64,000 bases of DNA, taken from NCBI GenBank assembly GCA_021234155.1, contig JAJEKV010000092.1, forward strand, positions 2,058,561-2,122,560, written 5' to 3'. A program made the translations under genes and the position numbers. Of this stretch, positions 44,330 to 56,232 are shown one piece after another; positions within the stretch are counted from its first letter, which is position 1; each line of letters opens with the position of its first letter. The stretch comes from Isoetes taiwanensis. Taxonomy: Eukaryota; Streptophyta; Lycopodiopsida; Isoetales; Isoetaceae. The notes under the pieces were generated by a model, which had not been told where the DNA came from, did not search any database, and saw nothing but the letters and a program-made list of their open reading frames with translations.

Positions 44330-47300
44330 CAGGACCATTTATGCTACCGATCCTAACTTCTCGTTCTAAAGGGCATTACATGAAGGCTTCCCCCCGCAGT
44401 GGACCACTAGTAAGGTTGTTCTCATCTACAAGGCAGGTGACCTATACTACTTGGCCAATTACTAAATAATCATGGTCAGTTCGGTGTTTTCAAAATTGCT
44501 AGCCGGCATTCTCGAATAGCAATTGACGAGGTGAATAGAGGTAGCAGAGATGCGAGCCCTCATGCATGCAGGATTCAAGCCCTGACACTCAACCATTGAT
44601 CATATCTTTACATTGTGACTCTGGTTGAAGACAACAGGAAGCATTGGTAAGACTTGTATTGTTGCTTCATCGACTTCGCTAAGGCTTTTGACACTATGCC
44701 TCGGGAAAAGCTATGGGCAAGAATGCAATAGCTAGGGGTCCGTGTAAATCTGCAGAATGCGGTATACATGCTATATGAGACATGCTCATGCTGGCTAGAA
44801 CTAGTAGGCCAACTATTCGATAGTGGTATTGGGGTCCACTACGGATGCCCTCTCCCTACTATTTGGGCTTTACATTGATGCATTAGAAAGCAAGCTTGCT
44901 GACAATGGGGGTGGCGGAGCTCAACTTTTGCACTAGATCACCAGGCAACTCATATATTCTGATCATGTGGATCTTCTAGCTTACACTCCAGAAGATATGC
45001 AGTGCCATCTGGATGCCCGTAGACACATTTTGCCAGGCCAAGGACATGCGCATCAATCTAGCCAAGACTAAGGTGGTCCTCATCTCACCCTCACATCAGC
45101 CAAGGCCTCCCTCATTCACCTACCTAAAAATGTTTGAAAGTAGAGTTTCCTTTTATCATGGACTGGGATACTTCCATCCAATTACGAGTGACATCAGGCT
45201 AGAAAGCACCGTACACAATGTAGAATGATAGTCTCAAAGCGGAATTGTATGACTGGGTCCATCAGTCACATTTATGGTCTTGGTAGAGCCTGTTCTTTTA
45301 TACGACGTCGAAGTATGGGGCTCGGTGGTGTTCTTTGCTACTGAGAATGATTTCGAGCAGGAATAGAAAGCCACTAGGAGTGAAATCCACGATCGCATAT
45401 CAAATAATATTGCAGAGACATGTGTCTTGTCTCTTCAGAGGGCAGCCCTTGATTGCCATATTGTCTATTTTAGAAGGTGGTCGGTATGGACAATGCTCGT
45501 CTCTCCAACCTGACTTACACTATCAATGAGGCCCGTAGCGCCTCAAGGGTTGTTGGAAGGAAAAGAGGGTTTAGTGGCTGGCCAGATAGAATATGCAAGA
45601 GCACATGTGCAAACAGAAGAGAATTGCCATAACTTGAGGCAATACCTTGACGCGTGCTTCCTAAGCAAGCTTTGGGATGTCAGCGCCCTTGAACAGGTCA
45701 AGATAGTACATTATCAGCATCACATAAACTGCACGCTGGAACATTGCCTGCAATGCTACTTGCGTACCCATTTACCCACATGAAAAAGCACAAACTCATC
45801 ACCTCCAATCGCGCAGGTACGTACCGTCTCTAAATTGAGACAAACAGATGGATTGAAGAGCCGCAGGGTGTAAATATGGTAATGCTACCCAAAAAAACGC
45901 GAAAGCACTTAGCACTTAAAGCACTTAAAGCACTTGGCTGCGCACGGCCAAAAGTCATGCCATAAATGCTTCCTGCCTGTACTTTGTTCTCGGCTAAGTT
46001 AGATTAATAATTATCACCTCTGATACTCTCCGATCTTTGCATTTTGATGCCGTGTAATGTCAAAATTTTTTTTTGCTGAGATACATTACATGGCAGTTTC
46101 GATGTTGGATTGGTTTCAATAGAGTATGGAGAAAGTTAGAGAGAAAATAACAAACAAAGAAGACTGGTTGTCTGTTCAAAAAGAAGTAATGGAATTGCAA
46201 GGATAAAACTAAGAAGTAATGGAATTGCATGAATAGTATTAAGATTGTTTTAATACAGAGACGGAATTGCAAGAATGTATTAAGATTGCTTTGATACAAA
46301 AGGATCTCAAAACTCTGATTAACAAAGCTTGATCAATAATGTAAATGACGAAATGTGAATGCACGCAAGACTACTCACAATAATATAGAACAACAATGAT
46401 CATATAAAAGACAATGTTAACCCACTATTAGTGAAAATTGACCAACTTTGAGAGGTCATTTCTCCCGCATCCAAGCTCAGATTTAATTGATTTAAACTGC
46501 AAGAGAAAGGCCATAGTGCCTACTTTTAGATGCAGGTAAAATCATCAAAAATTATTCATTAAAACGCAAGATATCAAATTCTGAGTTTTGGTATATTTCT
46601 GTGACAAAAAATCAGAACCTGTAACAAAAAATCAGAACTTTGAGAGACTGTTTCTCACTCCTCATAGCTCAGATTTGAGTGATTTAAATTGCAAGAGAAA
46701 GTGCTAAGTGTCTAGTTTTAAATGCATGTGAGATCACTCAAAATCGATCAGCACCACTCAAGATATTAAAGTCTGAATTTTGTATATTCTTGTGACATCA
46801 ATTTCTGCACCCACTGTAACAGAAAATCAGCCAAGTTTGAGAGGCTATTTCTCACTCCTCAGAGATCGGATTTGTGTGATTTTGATTGCAAATAAAAGAG
46901 ACCGAAGTATACTTCTAGATCAAAATGAAATCGCTCCAAATAGATTGGTAGAACTCAAGATATCAATGTCTGAGTGCTCGTCAATTTTCCCATTTGGGGA
47001 AAAACAAATAACGTAGATCTTGGATACAACATTAGAGATGCATAATACATTGAAAGAATGGAACAAAAATACTCTTAAGAAAAACAAAGAGTAATCAGAT
47101 TGTCTCTTCTCACTTGATTTGAATCCTAAAAAGCTTCTTCCGGTTAAATGGATGCTTTCAAGAGAGCTGCCCACAATTCAATCTCCAATGCAACAGAGAT
47201 TGAATTATCAATCTAAATCAAATTGCAATAAAACATTGTTAATTCACCTATGATTTCTATGCCGATTTGAACTCTAATTTGTGTTCTTATACTGCATTGA

Positions 47301-48065
47301 AAAAGAGAAACTCCATCAATCTTGTCCCGCCAATGGAGTTCCCGCCAATGGAGTTCCCGCCCTTGAAGATCCTCGTCAGCGATCCTTACCATTTCGGAGA
47401 TCTCCCACCGCGGGATCATCCATCTCATCGATCCTTACCTCCACGGAATGATCCATCCTATTTCTGGAGTAACAACCCCCCGAGGTCGTTGAATGAAAAA
47501 ACACTCGAGGGTAAAGCACCTAAAGCACTTAAAGCACTTGTCCGGATAGTGCTTTTTGGGTAGCATTACCATATTTACACCCCGCACCAAGACAGGCTTT
47601 GTCAATGCTGCCAATGTGGGTTTCGTAAAGGTGAATTACACACCCTTCAGGGTTGTCTAGCATATGATCACATCCGAGTATGCTACACTAGTGTAATTTT
47701 AAACAAATAAATGATGAAACTAGTGACTTAGATTGCTTATTCTGTTGTAGTGACTGAGTTGGTCAGGCCCCACCAACTACTACATATGATATTGAGCACA
47801 GCTTCAGTGTGGTTGCTGGCATCGTATCTTGAAGAGTCCATGAATCTGTGGGCTCAGCTATGTTCTCGGACAGGGTGTTAATATATAGCACAATATTTTT
47901 ATGATGTATATTTGTATAGTTTATCAGCGTTCTTATTATTGCCACGATTTTTTCTAGAAAACACTTCAAGATGGGGGGTTTTTAAACTGGAAAACAAAAT
48001 GTCTGCCACGTTCCTTCTTTATGTCCCTTAGACCAGTTGGTCTATGTAGATTATTAAAATCATTC
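44330..48065 (+). pseudogene. Heavily decayed LINE reverse transcriptase, split by a TIR element
   Basis: Plus-strand fragments in order: F-P-P-Q-W-T-T-S-K-V-V-L-I-Y-K near 44390 (RT fingers), C-F-I-D-F-A-K-A-F-D-T-M-P near 44670 (motif A), H-Y-G-C-P-L near 44840 (motif B region), N-L-A-K-T-K near 45060, L-G-V-K-S-T near 45385, and then R-W-I-E-E-P at 45860. There the 1.7 kb element intervenes, after which H-Q-D-R-L-C-Q-C-C (47585) completes the zinc-knuckle block. Many stops and shifts. The 3' end (47940-48060) retains a weak copy of the pentamer-tailed LINE 3' UTR (CTAGAAAACAC...GGGGGGTTTTT). Confidence 0.75.
45866..47582. mobile_element. 1.7 kb non-autonomous TIR transposon nested in a LINE
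   Basis: Terminal inverted repeats of about 30 bp begin GGGTGTAAATATGGTAATGC at both ends (left 45866, right end 47582). Each is followed inward by a subterminal cluster of AAAGCACTT words. CGCA flanks both ends, consistent with a 4-bp target-site duplication. Excising the element plus one CGCA rejoins the LINE frame as R-W-I-E-E-P-H-Q-D-R-L-C. There is no transposase frame. The interior at 46440-46985 holds three diverged direct repeats of about 185 bp, each starting (A/C)AA(C/G)TTTGAGAGG. The superfamily is not assignable from ends alone. Confidence 0.8.
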
Positions 48066-49140
48066 AATCATTGAACTTTACCTAAGAAATTTTGGCAGTA
48101 CGCATGAGAAGCAAATCAATAACCAAGCAGAAAGGAGAGAGAACTGAGTAGGAAAGTCGTGAGCGAGTTGAACCCATCCCTGCTTCAACAAGATGCAAAG
48201 AGAATCGAGCAGGGAATTGCATGGGAATTGAACATCGCAATAAGAACTGTGACCTCTATCCAAGCAAGAGCAACAAGCAAAAGATAAGATCTAAGACCCA
48301 TGCTTGACCCTTCATCTTCAAATCTCACACAGTCGACCATGCTTGCAGTTGGAACAGTAAATTCTCTGCATATGCATATTTAATAACCTCCTAAGCCTAT
48401 GATTGTGTCATTTATGTCAAAAGTCTGAGACAATTTAGGACCCTGGATATAGGCAAACAATTCTCTCTCTTCTGTCTCGACATGATGAAGAACAATCTCC
48501 TCCATCTAAGAAACAAACAAGTGCTCAACTCCTTCAGTATCACAATTAACATGATAATATCATGAACTTTGTGAGAGACTGCGTGTAACAGTCTAGGCTT
48601 CACCTAAACCGGTTAAAAATTGCTTGTATAAAGCTCTTTGTGACAAGACAACGAACAAATTGATCCCATCTCTAAGAAGAACAAGCAACCAGCCATCCGG
48701 TTCTTAGGTTGCAAAGGCCAACAATAGAACCACAACGGTCTTCCGCTGCACAAATAGAACCATTGAACAAAAAAAGCCAATCAAATGGCCACTATCATTT
48801 TGACCAATTTTTTTTTGACAAAAACTAGTCGTAGGGCAGGCTTGGGGCAAAGGGTTGGCTTTGTTTATTTGCTATTTGTGTAGAAGGTTCGATATGATTA
48901 GTTAATTCTAAATCATATACTTCCATAGAGATCATAGAAGTAGCAGCATCCCTTCCCGTGGACGTATTGAAAGGCATCGTATTTTACTCGTAATATGTTA
49001 CCCTTGTGGTCTGAAGGAACAATAACAATTTTATCCTAACGAAAAAAAGTGTGAATTATGCATTTCAATAAGGTCGTTCCAAATGTCAGGGGCAATTGTT
49101 ATGGAAATTTGGAATGATATATCCAGAAGTTGTGCCTTAC
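48066..49140. other. No gene recognised
   Basis: AT-rich DNA with short frames and no recognisable element ends. Confidence 0.45.
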
Positions 49141-49147
49141 TTTGGGG

Positions 49148-49330
49148 CGTAGATAGTGATCCTCGTTTGTGGGGTATGCCCCCACAAGATGGGATACATT
49201 GTATAGAGAGATTGGCAAAATACTATAAGGTTTGAGTTTACTGTACTTAATGGTGCTAATTTCATACACGTATCATACAACTTTATAAAGGGGAAGGGCT
49301 ATTTGAAAGGGGGGGGAGTAGCTCTCGCAT
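49148..49330. repeat. Diverged relative of the 53 kb foldback element interior
   Basis: CTCGTTTGTGGGGTATGC and, about 55 bp later, AAAATACTATAAG with following bases recur in the same order and spacing at 53218-53345, suggesting an old copy whose inverted arms have decayed. Confidence 0.55.
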
Positions 49331-49679
49331 GGTTAGTTCTGTCTTTTCTTGTCTTATCAGCACATATTAGCAGGGTTAGTTGCTTAGCAGGCAATACTTT
49401 TTTATTTCATATCTAAAAGCAAATAAAAGCATTTTATTATTATGAACTAGGGAAAAACATGTGAGGATCCAAAAAATGACACGTTCCGTTGAAAGCATTG
49501 GTTTGGCTGCAATGTAGATTCCATTAAATTACACATGAATAAGCAAGCTTGTCCCATTTGCTATTGTAGAATTTTTGAAGGCCTTTGCTTCTCAGGAACG
49601 AACTACTGCACATTTAATATATAGCAAATACACCTACAAAATTTTCCTTAGCTTTGTCTTCGATGCTCCTTCATATGAA

Positions 49680-50305
49680 CCTAAGTTCAAAAGCATCTTA
49701 AGAAAGATGCGTCAGATGCGACACATCAAAAGCATCTAAAGCATCGAAGCATCTAAGTTTTAAGATGCGGTTAAGATGCGTTTAAAAACAATTTAAACTA
49801 TTGAAAAATACCTTTACTCCATTGCAGCCTTAAATACCTTTGATCTATAGAGACTTTTAAAACTAAAACACAAAATATATATGAACAATATAAGAGAATA
49901 CGGTTACAAATTTTGTTGTTACAGGTTTCTTGCTGCAAATCCTTTTGCCTTGTTGCAGGTCTCCTGACCGGCTGCAACAGACCCTTTTTCTTTGTTGCTG
50001 ACCTCCCAATCCAAATGCAAACTTCTGGCCCAACTCTCGACCTCCTTATAGACCCTACAGACCCGGATTGCTGCCTGCCATCGTCAACAAAGAGCTTTGA
50101 AGTGAAAATGGTTACAGAAGGTCAAAAAGGCAACAAACTGCACCTATTTTAGGGTAAACAGTACCAGACAACTTAATCCAAGTGTTTTTGGCAAATTTCT
50201 TTTTTTTTGAAAAAATAAGGTGAAGCATCTATGTCAGATGCGGGTGTTGATGCGCACACATCTACATCTAAGCATCTTATTTTAAGATGCGCACATCTTA
50301 CGAAA
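49680..50305. mobile_element. Candidate non-autonomous element with GCATCT/AGATGC subterminal repeats
   Basis: About ten AGATGCG or AGCATCT words on both strands cluster at 49688-49785 and again at 50222-50305, flanking 430 bp of unrelated AT-rich DNA. Clustered subterminal hexamers at both ends are typical of hAT-like and similar DNA transposons, where they bind transposase. Exact termini and target duplication are not resolved. Confidence 0.4.
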
Positions 50306-53060
50306 TTAGATATGGATCTTGATTTGTGCATAGATCAAATAGATATGCCAACGGTATACGTCTTATGGGATTTGAATCCGTTGTTCTTGGTTCACATATG
50401 TTGGGCCACTGTAAAGCTTCCAAGACATAGTCAAGAGTTGAAGTTGCTTCTAAAATCTGCAACAAATCAATGCTATTGTAAATCAGCAATCAGCAAAGTA
50501 GCAGCAAGGGTATACATGTGTTGTGGAAGAAATCCTAGATGCTGATTTGAACAACATGCCCGGAAACCAAAGAACTAATTATAGGGCAAAATATGATATG
50601 CATCTCACCAAGAATGTTCTTTTAGAAATATCTAACAAATGAAGACGGAAAAAAAAAAAAAAAGATTTATGTAAGGCTACAACTAAACTATTTGTACCTA
50701 TAGTTGGAATTAGTTAATAAAAATTAAACCTATAGAGGCAAAGCTAAATTTAAATTCACAACGAAGAAGATGCAAAGCTAAATTTAAATCTACAAAGAAA
50801 AAACAAAAACTGCGGGCACTAAGCTCTAAAGGAAAGTCTACAAGGCAAAAGCGAGAGAGTGCCCATTTTTGAAGAAATGTCTTTATTGCAAGACCAAGAG
50901 AATGCCCATTTGTAAATAATATAATTGCTTGCAATATCTACTCGGGCTAAACAGGAGCTGGCCACTGCAATATCTAGCATAATAATACCCTTGCAAATAT
51001 GCAATTGAAGGTTTGAATGGTAATAAACCATGTTGCTGCATCAGCCCTTTGTAATAAAATGTTGAATAGAGGACAAAAATTAGAAGGATACACAGAGACG
51101 AACAATGGTAATAATTTCGGTAGAGCTTCCTCAAATAACAGTAGGTCTAATTTTAGGACGATATGACACATGGCAGTACAGCACAACAACGATGAAGTAA
51201 CAACATTATGGCATCTGGGAAGTCTTTTTGAACAACTTTTCGGTATTTGACCTTTGCATCTCATTTCTAGCAGGGGAAAAGCTTAAACGGCTAGGGACTA
51301 AGAAAGGTATTGTTGTGAGATTTGTCATTGGTCATAGGTAGTGATTATACAAGTAAAATTTATAGAGGAGATTTCAAGCCTTGGGATGCTTAAAAACTGC
51401 TTCATGTTAACTTAAATGTGCAAGATATAAGCCAATGCTATTTCATCGTTACGAGAATCGGTAGCCATGATTTTGTTGTTTTTTGTTTCAAGTTCTTTGT
51501 TTCAAGCATGTCTTTTTGTCGAGCATTGTTGTTCATTTGACAGGATTTTTCCTAGGATCAAAGAGGAAGTACAAAGCTACAAAATCAAAATCATCACTTA
51601 TCATAAATCTAGAACCTAGTTGAGACACAAGCGATATTTTCAAAGCTCCAGTACCGCGTAGAGATGCTAAATGGGGTTATGGCAGATTGAGCAATTAGAG
51701 TTTCCATTCCAAAATGAAGTAAAATGGGCGCGAGGAAAATAAGTGCCATCAAATTGGGAGAAATTTGATAAAGGAAGTAGTTCTTCCAGTTGATCTAAAA
51801 CTAGACCAAATGATGTTGATGGCAGATTTTAGAGTCTGAATTGGATTAGTAAAGAGCGGCGAGAACTTATCTTAATGCTCTTCTAACACACATTCACGTG
51901 CCATTATAGAAACCCGCTTTGTTCACTCACATTACGTTGAGAAAATTTCGACCTGAGCCATTCAATGCAGAGAGATTTTTAATCCCATTCGTTAAATCAA
52001 CATATCTAAATTATATTTTGTCCACCCACTTCCTCCCAAGTTTTACGATTTTGGGCAACCCAAGAAGGTATACAAAGTGGACAAAAAATCATGAATTTAG
52101 TTGGCAGATTGACTACACAATGCTTGATAACAAAGAACATTTGAGTTTGGATCATTTTAAAGGCATATCCATACGAGATGAGGGGATATAGTAAATTAAA
52201 GACATATCTCTACGAGTTTGGAGGAGACAGGAGGGAAATTTATATTTTTTCAATGCATGCCTAGGATATATAAGATCAAGCTAAAAAATCAAAACTTTCA
52301 CTTTTAAATTTATAGAATATACAAATGGATGCTTGACCCCTTAAGAATAGAACCACTGACATACACTTATCTATCTGTGTTCCATCTCCTTATCCCCCAA
52401 CAACATCAGATGGATCTCCTTTAAGCTGAGAATATCCCAAGATTTAGGTCATTGAGGTAATCCAATAGAACAATTATATTACCGATTAGAACCATGACAA
52501 CGCCAGTACATGTGGACATGCTAGAATTGCAGGAATTGTTGCAAGGAAGAATAGGCAAGCCTGCTAAAAAAAATGAACAAATCTGATTTTTTTAAAAACG
52601 AGCATAAAAACAATTGCAAAACTCTAAATGTATATCACTAGTTATGGTGCCTGGCGTTGCCGGGTTTAGTAACGATTTGAAGTGGTGGCTGTTTATTTGC
52701 AAGGGGCAAGGGTAATGGAGGAACTTTTATATGTTGAATGTGATGTATGCGCCAATTGATGAGCTATTGTGCTTTCATGTGGTTACCTTGATGGTAGTGG
52801 ATGTGTTTTTGTGGCCTATGTGAATGGGCTAGTTGGGGCGAAGTAGTAAGGTTTGATGCAGTGATATGTGTTTGAAATGTTAACGATGTGGTAGATGATA
52901 TCAATTCTATTCTAAGAAACAAATGCAAAAACGAAGTACATACATTGATATCAATTCTATTGTAAGGAACAATTGCGGAAACGAAGTATATACATTGGAA
53001 ATGACGAAGATAAGTAATTATAGAGCAACTGCACAACTGAAATGCAGTTTTTTCTTTGTG
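50306..53060. other. No gene recognised
   Basis: Short frames on both strands, none with a recognisable domain. A poly(A) run near 50650 could mark a decayed retroelement end. Nothing further is supported. Confidence 0.4.
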
Positions 53061-53446
53061 CCATTGAGACCATTGAATCCAACACATTTAAATTAAAATC
53101 CCCCTTAAACCCCCTTTGGTTTGGGTGCATATTCACACGGGGGGTGACTCCGGGCACCGAGAGCTGTTGGATAGGCATATTCACCCCTTATTCCTTAATC
53201 TACACCGTACATAAAGTTCCTCGTTTGTGGGGTATGCAAGTACAAGATTTGCTATACTGTATAACAACATTCACAAAATACTATAAGATTTCAAGCGGAA
53301 TACTATATGGTGTTGATTTCGTACGTGCAAAATACAAATCTGAGGGCTCTCATTTGCCCTCGTCACCCCCGTGTGAATATGCACCCAAACCAAAGGGGTT
53401 TAAGGGGATTTTAATTTAAATGTGTTGGATTCAATGGTCTCAATGG
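53061..53446. mobile_element. 386-bp foldback (MITE-like) element
   Basis: 53061-53148 and 53362-53446 are inverted copies of each other over about 85 bp, differing only in the length of a few C/G runs. The arms begin CCATTGAGACCATTGAATCC. The 213-bp centre resembles 49148-49330. No clear target-site duplication is visible, and the arms may extend into duplicated target DNA. Confidence 0.85.
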
Positions 53447-56232
53447 TAGTTATGTGTTGGTTATTATACTAAAAAATTTTGGGCCCTTCGGCCCTAAAAA
53501 AAACAAGCAGACGTAAGAATATTAATTAATGTTAATGGTTGTTATGTGTTGGTTGTTATGTGTTGGTTATGACATAAGAATATATCAATGTTGTACTATA
53601 ATTACATTTCTAAGGTTTCCAATTGCATCAAATTAGGAAAGGATGGTGGTTGGGCCATATTTAAAACCTCATAAAACTTGGATAACCACCATATTCAATA
53701 CCATATTGCAACGTATGAACATCAGAATTTCAAGTGTAACTATTGTGTAACAAAAGTACCAAGATGATTGCATCATTCCACACTAAGAATACTATCCCCA
53801 ATATGAAGTAATATCGCAAGATATTTGCAATGACAAACAAATTCTATAATCCACATTCCACGTTAAGCAAAATGTTAGGTATGGAGTTGGAGTTGTTCAT
53901 ATGGAGTCATCTTGAGAAAAGGATAACGGACATGACATCCGGATAAAGGACTCGACATCGGTTTGTCCTAAAATTAGAGAACATTTTCACAAATAACAAC
54001 AAATATTAACTAGGGGGTAATTAGCTTCGTGAAAAATAATTTTTTTTATTTTTGTATATCACACATACTTTTTTATACAAGATGACTTTTGAACATGGAC
54101 TGATGATATAGATATCTAGACCATTCGGTTTGAAAATATTCTCATGTCAACAAATGAGATGATTCTAGGATGGATATTCCATCAAGTCTATTGTCTCAAA
54201 CCATCCTCCAAACAAGGGATATCGAGCTTATGAACATAACAAAGGTGTCAAGTGAAATTATGTGTAGCAAAATTGGCATAGATATCTTTGGGTGACTAAA
54301 CACCATACCACTTTGAAGCTTCACGGAGGAGAATATACAAAGATCGTGAAGAGGGCTAATAGTTATTCTTATAATTTAACAAAAGTAACGATGCCATGTT
54401 ATTCTATTGATAAGGCCTCTTCCAAATAAACTTCCAAACCAAGGTAGCAACAATATAGACCATGTACTGTAACATAATCTCCTATTCAGTTTGTGAATGG
54501 AGGGACAAAATAGCGTGCACTTTCATTTTTTTCTCGTGGCTACTCCAACTGCAACATTGCTTACGCAAAAGCCAATGAAATGCAATTTGTACAAATGGAG
54601 CAAAATAAGACAAATTTTGTTACACAAAGAAAGTCTAATTCTTGGCCAAAAAAGCTGTAACAATACTACTCCACGGACCACAAGGCCACGGTACCATAAT
54701 AATCCATCTTATAGGGGCTGGTAGGATTGCAAGATCTGCTTTTGAATCTAAGCATGTTCAACACCATCTTTGAAGTATGCAATGAATTAAGAGGATTTCT
54801 TTGCGACCGGCCATTTGCAAATGGATCCCTTGAATTGGAAGTCAACTCTAATGCAACTCCCATAGCACAAACTACAATACTTGCAAAAATGTTCACACTG
54901 ACAAGGTGATGAACCTTTAGGAGCTCTTAATGTAAGAGATCGTCCGGAAGCACGGGGCTATGTTTGGGACTATGCCATGCTTATATTAAGGTGCACGGGT
55001 ATCCCGAAGAGAACCTAATCGAGATTCCATCCGGAGATGTGCTCCAAAAAGTAGGATTGGTTGGCTGCAAGAGCATAAGATTGAAAAGCCAATTTGCACT
55101 TGAATCAGTCATCTCGGACAAGGTCAAGCGAGAAAATGAAAGAAGTGCATAATGCAGCAACGTTTTACACCAACAAGGGCTTCTAAAGATTCGACAAATC
55201 GATCTAGGTGGCGGGGACTGCGAGAAAGTGATAAAGAAGACCTTTGGATCGGGGCATATCCGATAAGTAAAAGAAGTAAAAACTCCACAATTTCTTTTAG
55301 AGGTTCAACCTAAACAGATAACCATGCTTGGTATTTGGATTCAGGTGTGATACTCAGGAGAATAGAAACAGAAACACAATAATGTAAACTGACAATCTGT
55401 TTCCAAATTTCGATGTTATATTTGCCAATGGACGCATGTTAATCTCTACATCATGGATAGCAATTAACCTGCCAGCTCTTACTAGGTCGTATGAATTTCA
55501 TGTATCTGCCACATTTTGGCCGTAATAGACGTTGGCTCATCTCGATTCTGCTTGTATAATCAATTCTAGAGCAGTACAGAAGCCTTAGTAGGTAGCCAAA
55601 AATATGAACCTTACAAATCACGGTATAGAGATGTGTTTGAGCCACACTCCCACTGAGGAGTTTTCCAAGTTCGATGGCACGACAAATTTTTTCATGCACA
55701 TCTAATACAACGGAACAGGGTTTGAAATGCAAGGGGGCTAAAAAGGCTGTAGATGGGCGATTCCTGAGCTAGTAATAATGCGAGATACACTCTACCTGCT
55801 GTTACGCCAGAGCCCATCCCCTGTTCTGAGAAAAATGCTATCCCCTGTTACTCCGCCATGTCTATCCGAGAAAAATGCTTCCTGAAGCTCGGAAAGGAGG
55901 TGTTGGGGAGCCGTATCTGCTCCAGAATATGAGAGCAGAGAAGTCGATTCCAGAAGAGAGACCATATGCCTCGAACCCTAAAATATGCCCTTTCGACTCC
56001 TGCATGCAAAGGGAGGGTTGTACATATATTTTTCTTGTACATCTCGACAAATACATGGGTGCTAACCATTAAAAAAGAGTAAAAAATCAATGCAGCATGT
56101 ATGCGCACTCTAGAAATACTTATTAGTACACTTCATCAGATACATTCACCAAATCATAGCAAAACCATAGGAAAAAACAGTATAAAAATACAAAAGAAAC
56201 CCCCTGTTATTATGCTACATATTCAAAGAAAG
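53447..56232. other. No gene recognised
   Basis: Open frames at 54727-54909 and 54964-55152 look protein-like in parts but lack splice context or a recognisable family. A GGGCC-CTTC-GGCCC hairpin lies at 53481-53494. Confidence 0.4.

Noticed and set aside
53481-53494. GGGCC-CTTC-GGCCC hairpin followed by A-rich sequence, resembling a bacterial terminator
   Set aside because: Nuclear plant context and absence of any adjacent bacterial- or organelle-type gene make terminator function unlikely.
54161-54179. ATTCTAGGATGG, matching the left end of Helentron-like family 2
   Set aside because: No inverted CTAGAAT plus hairpin could be found downstream, so it is treated as a chance match.
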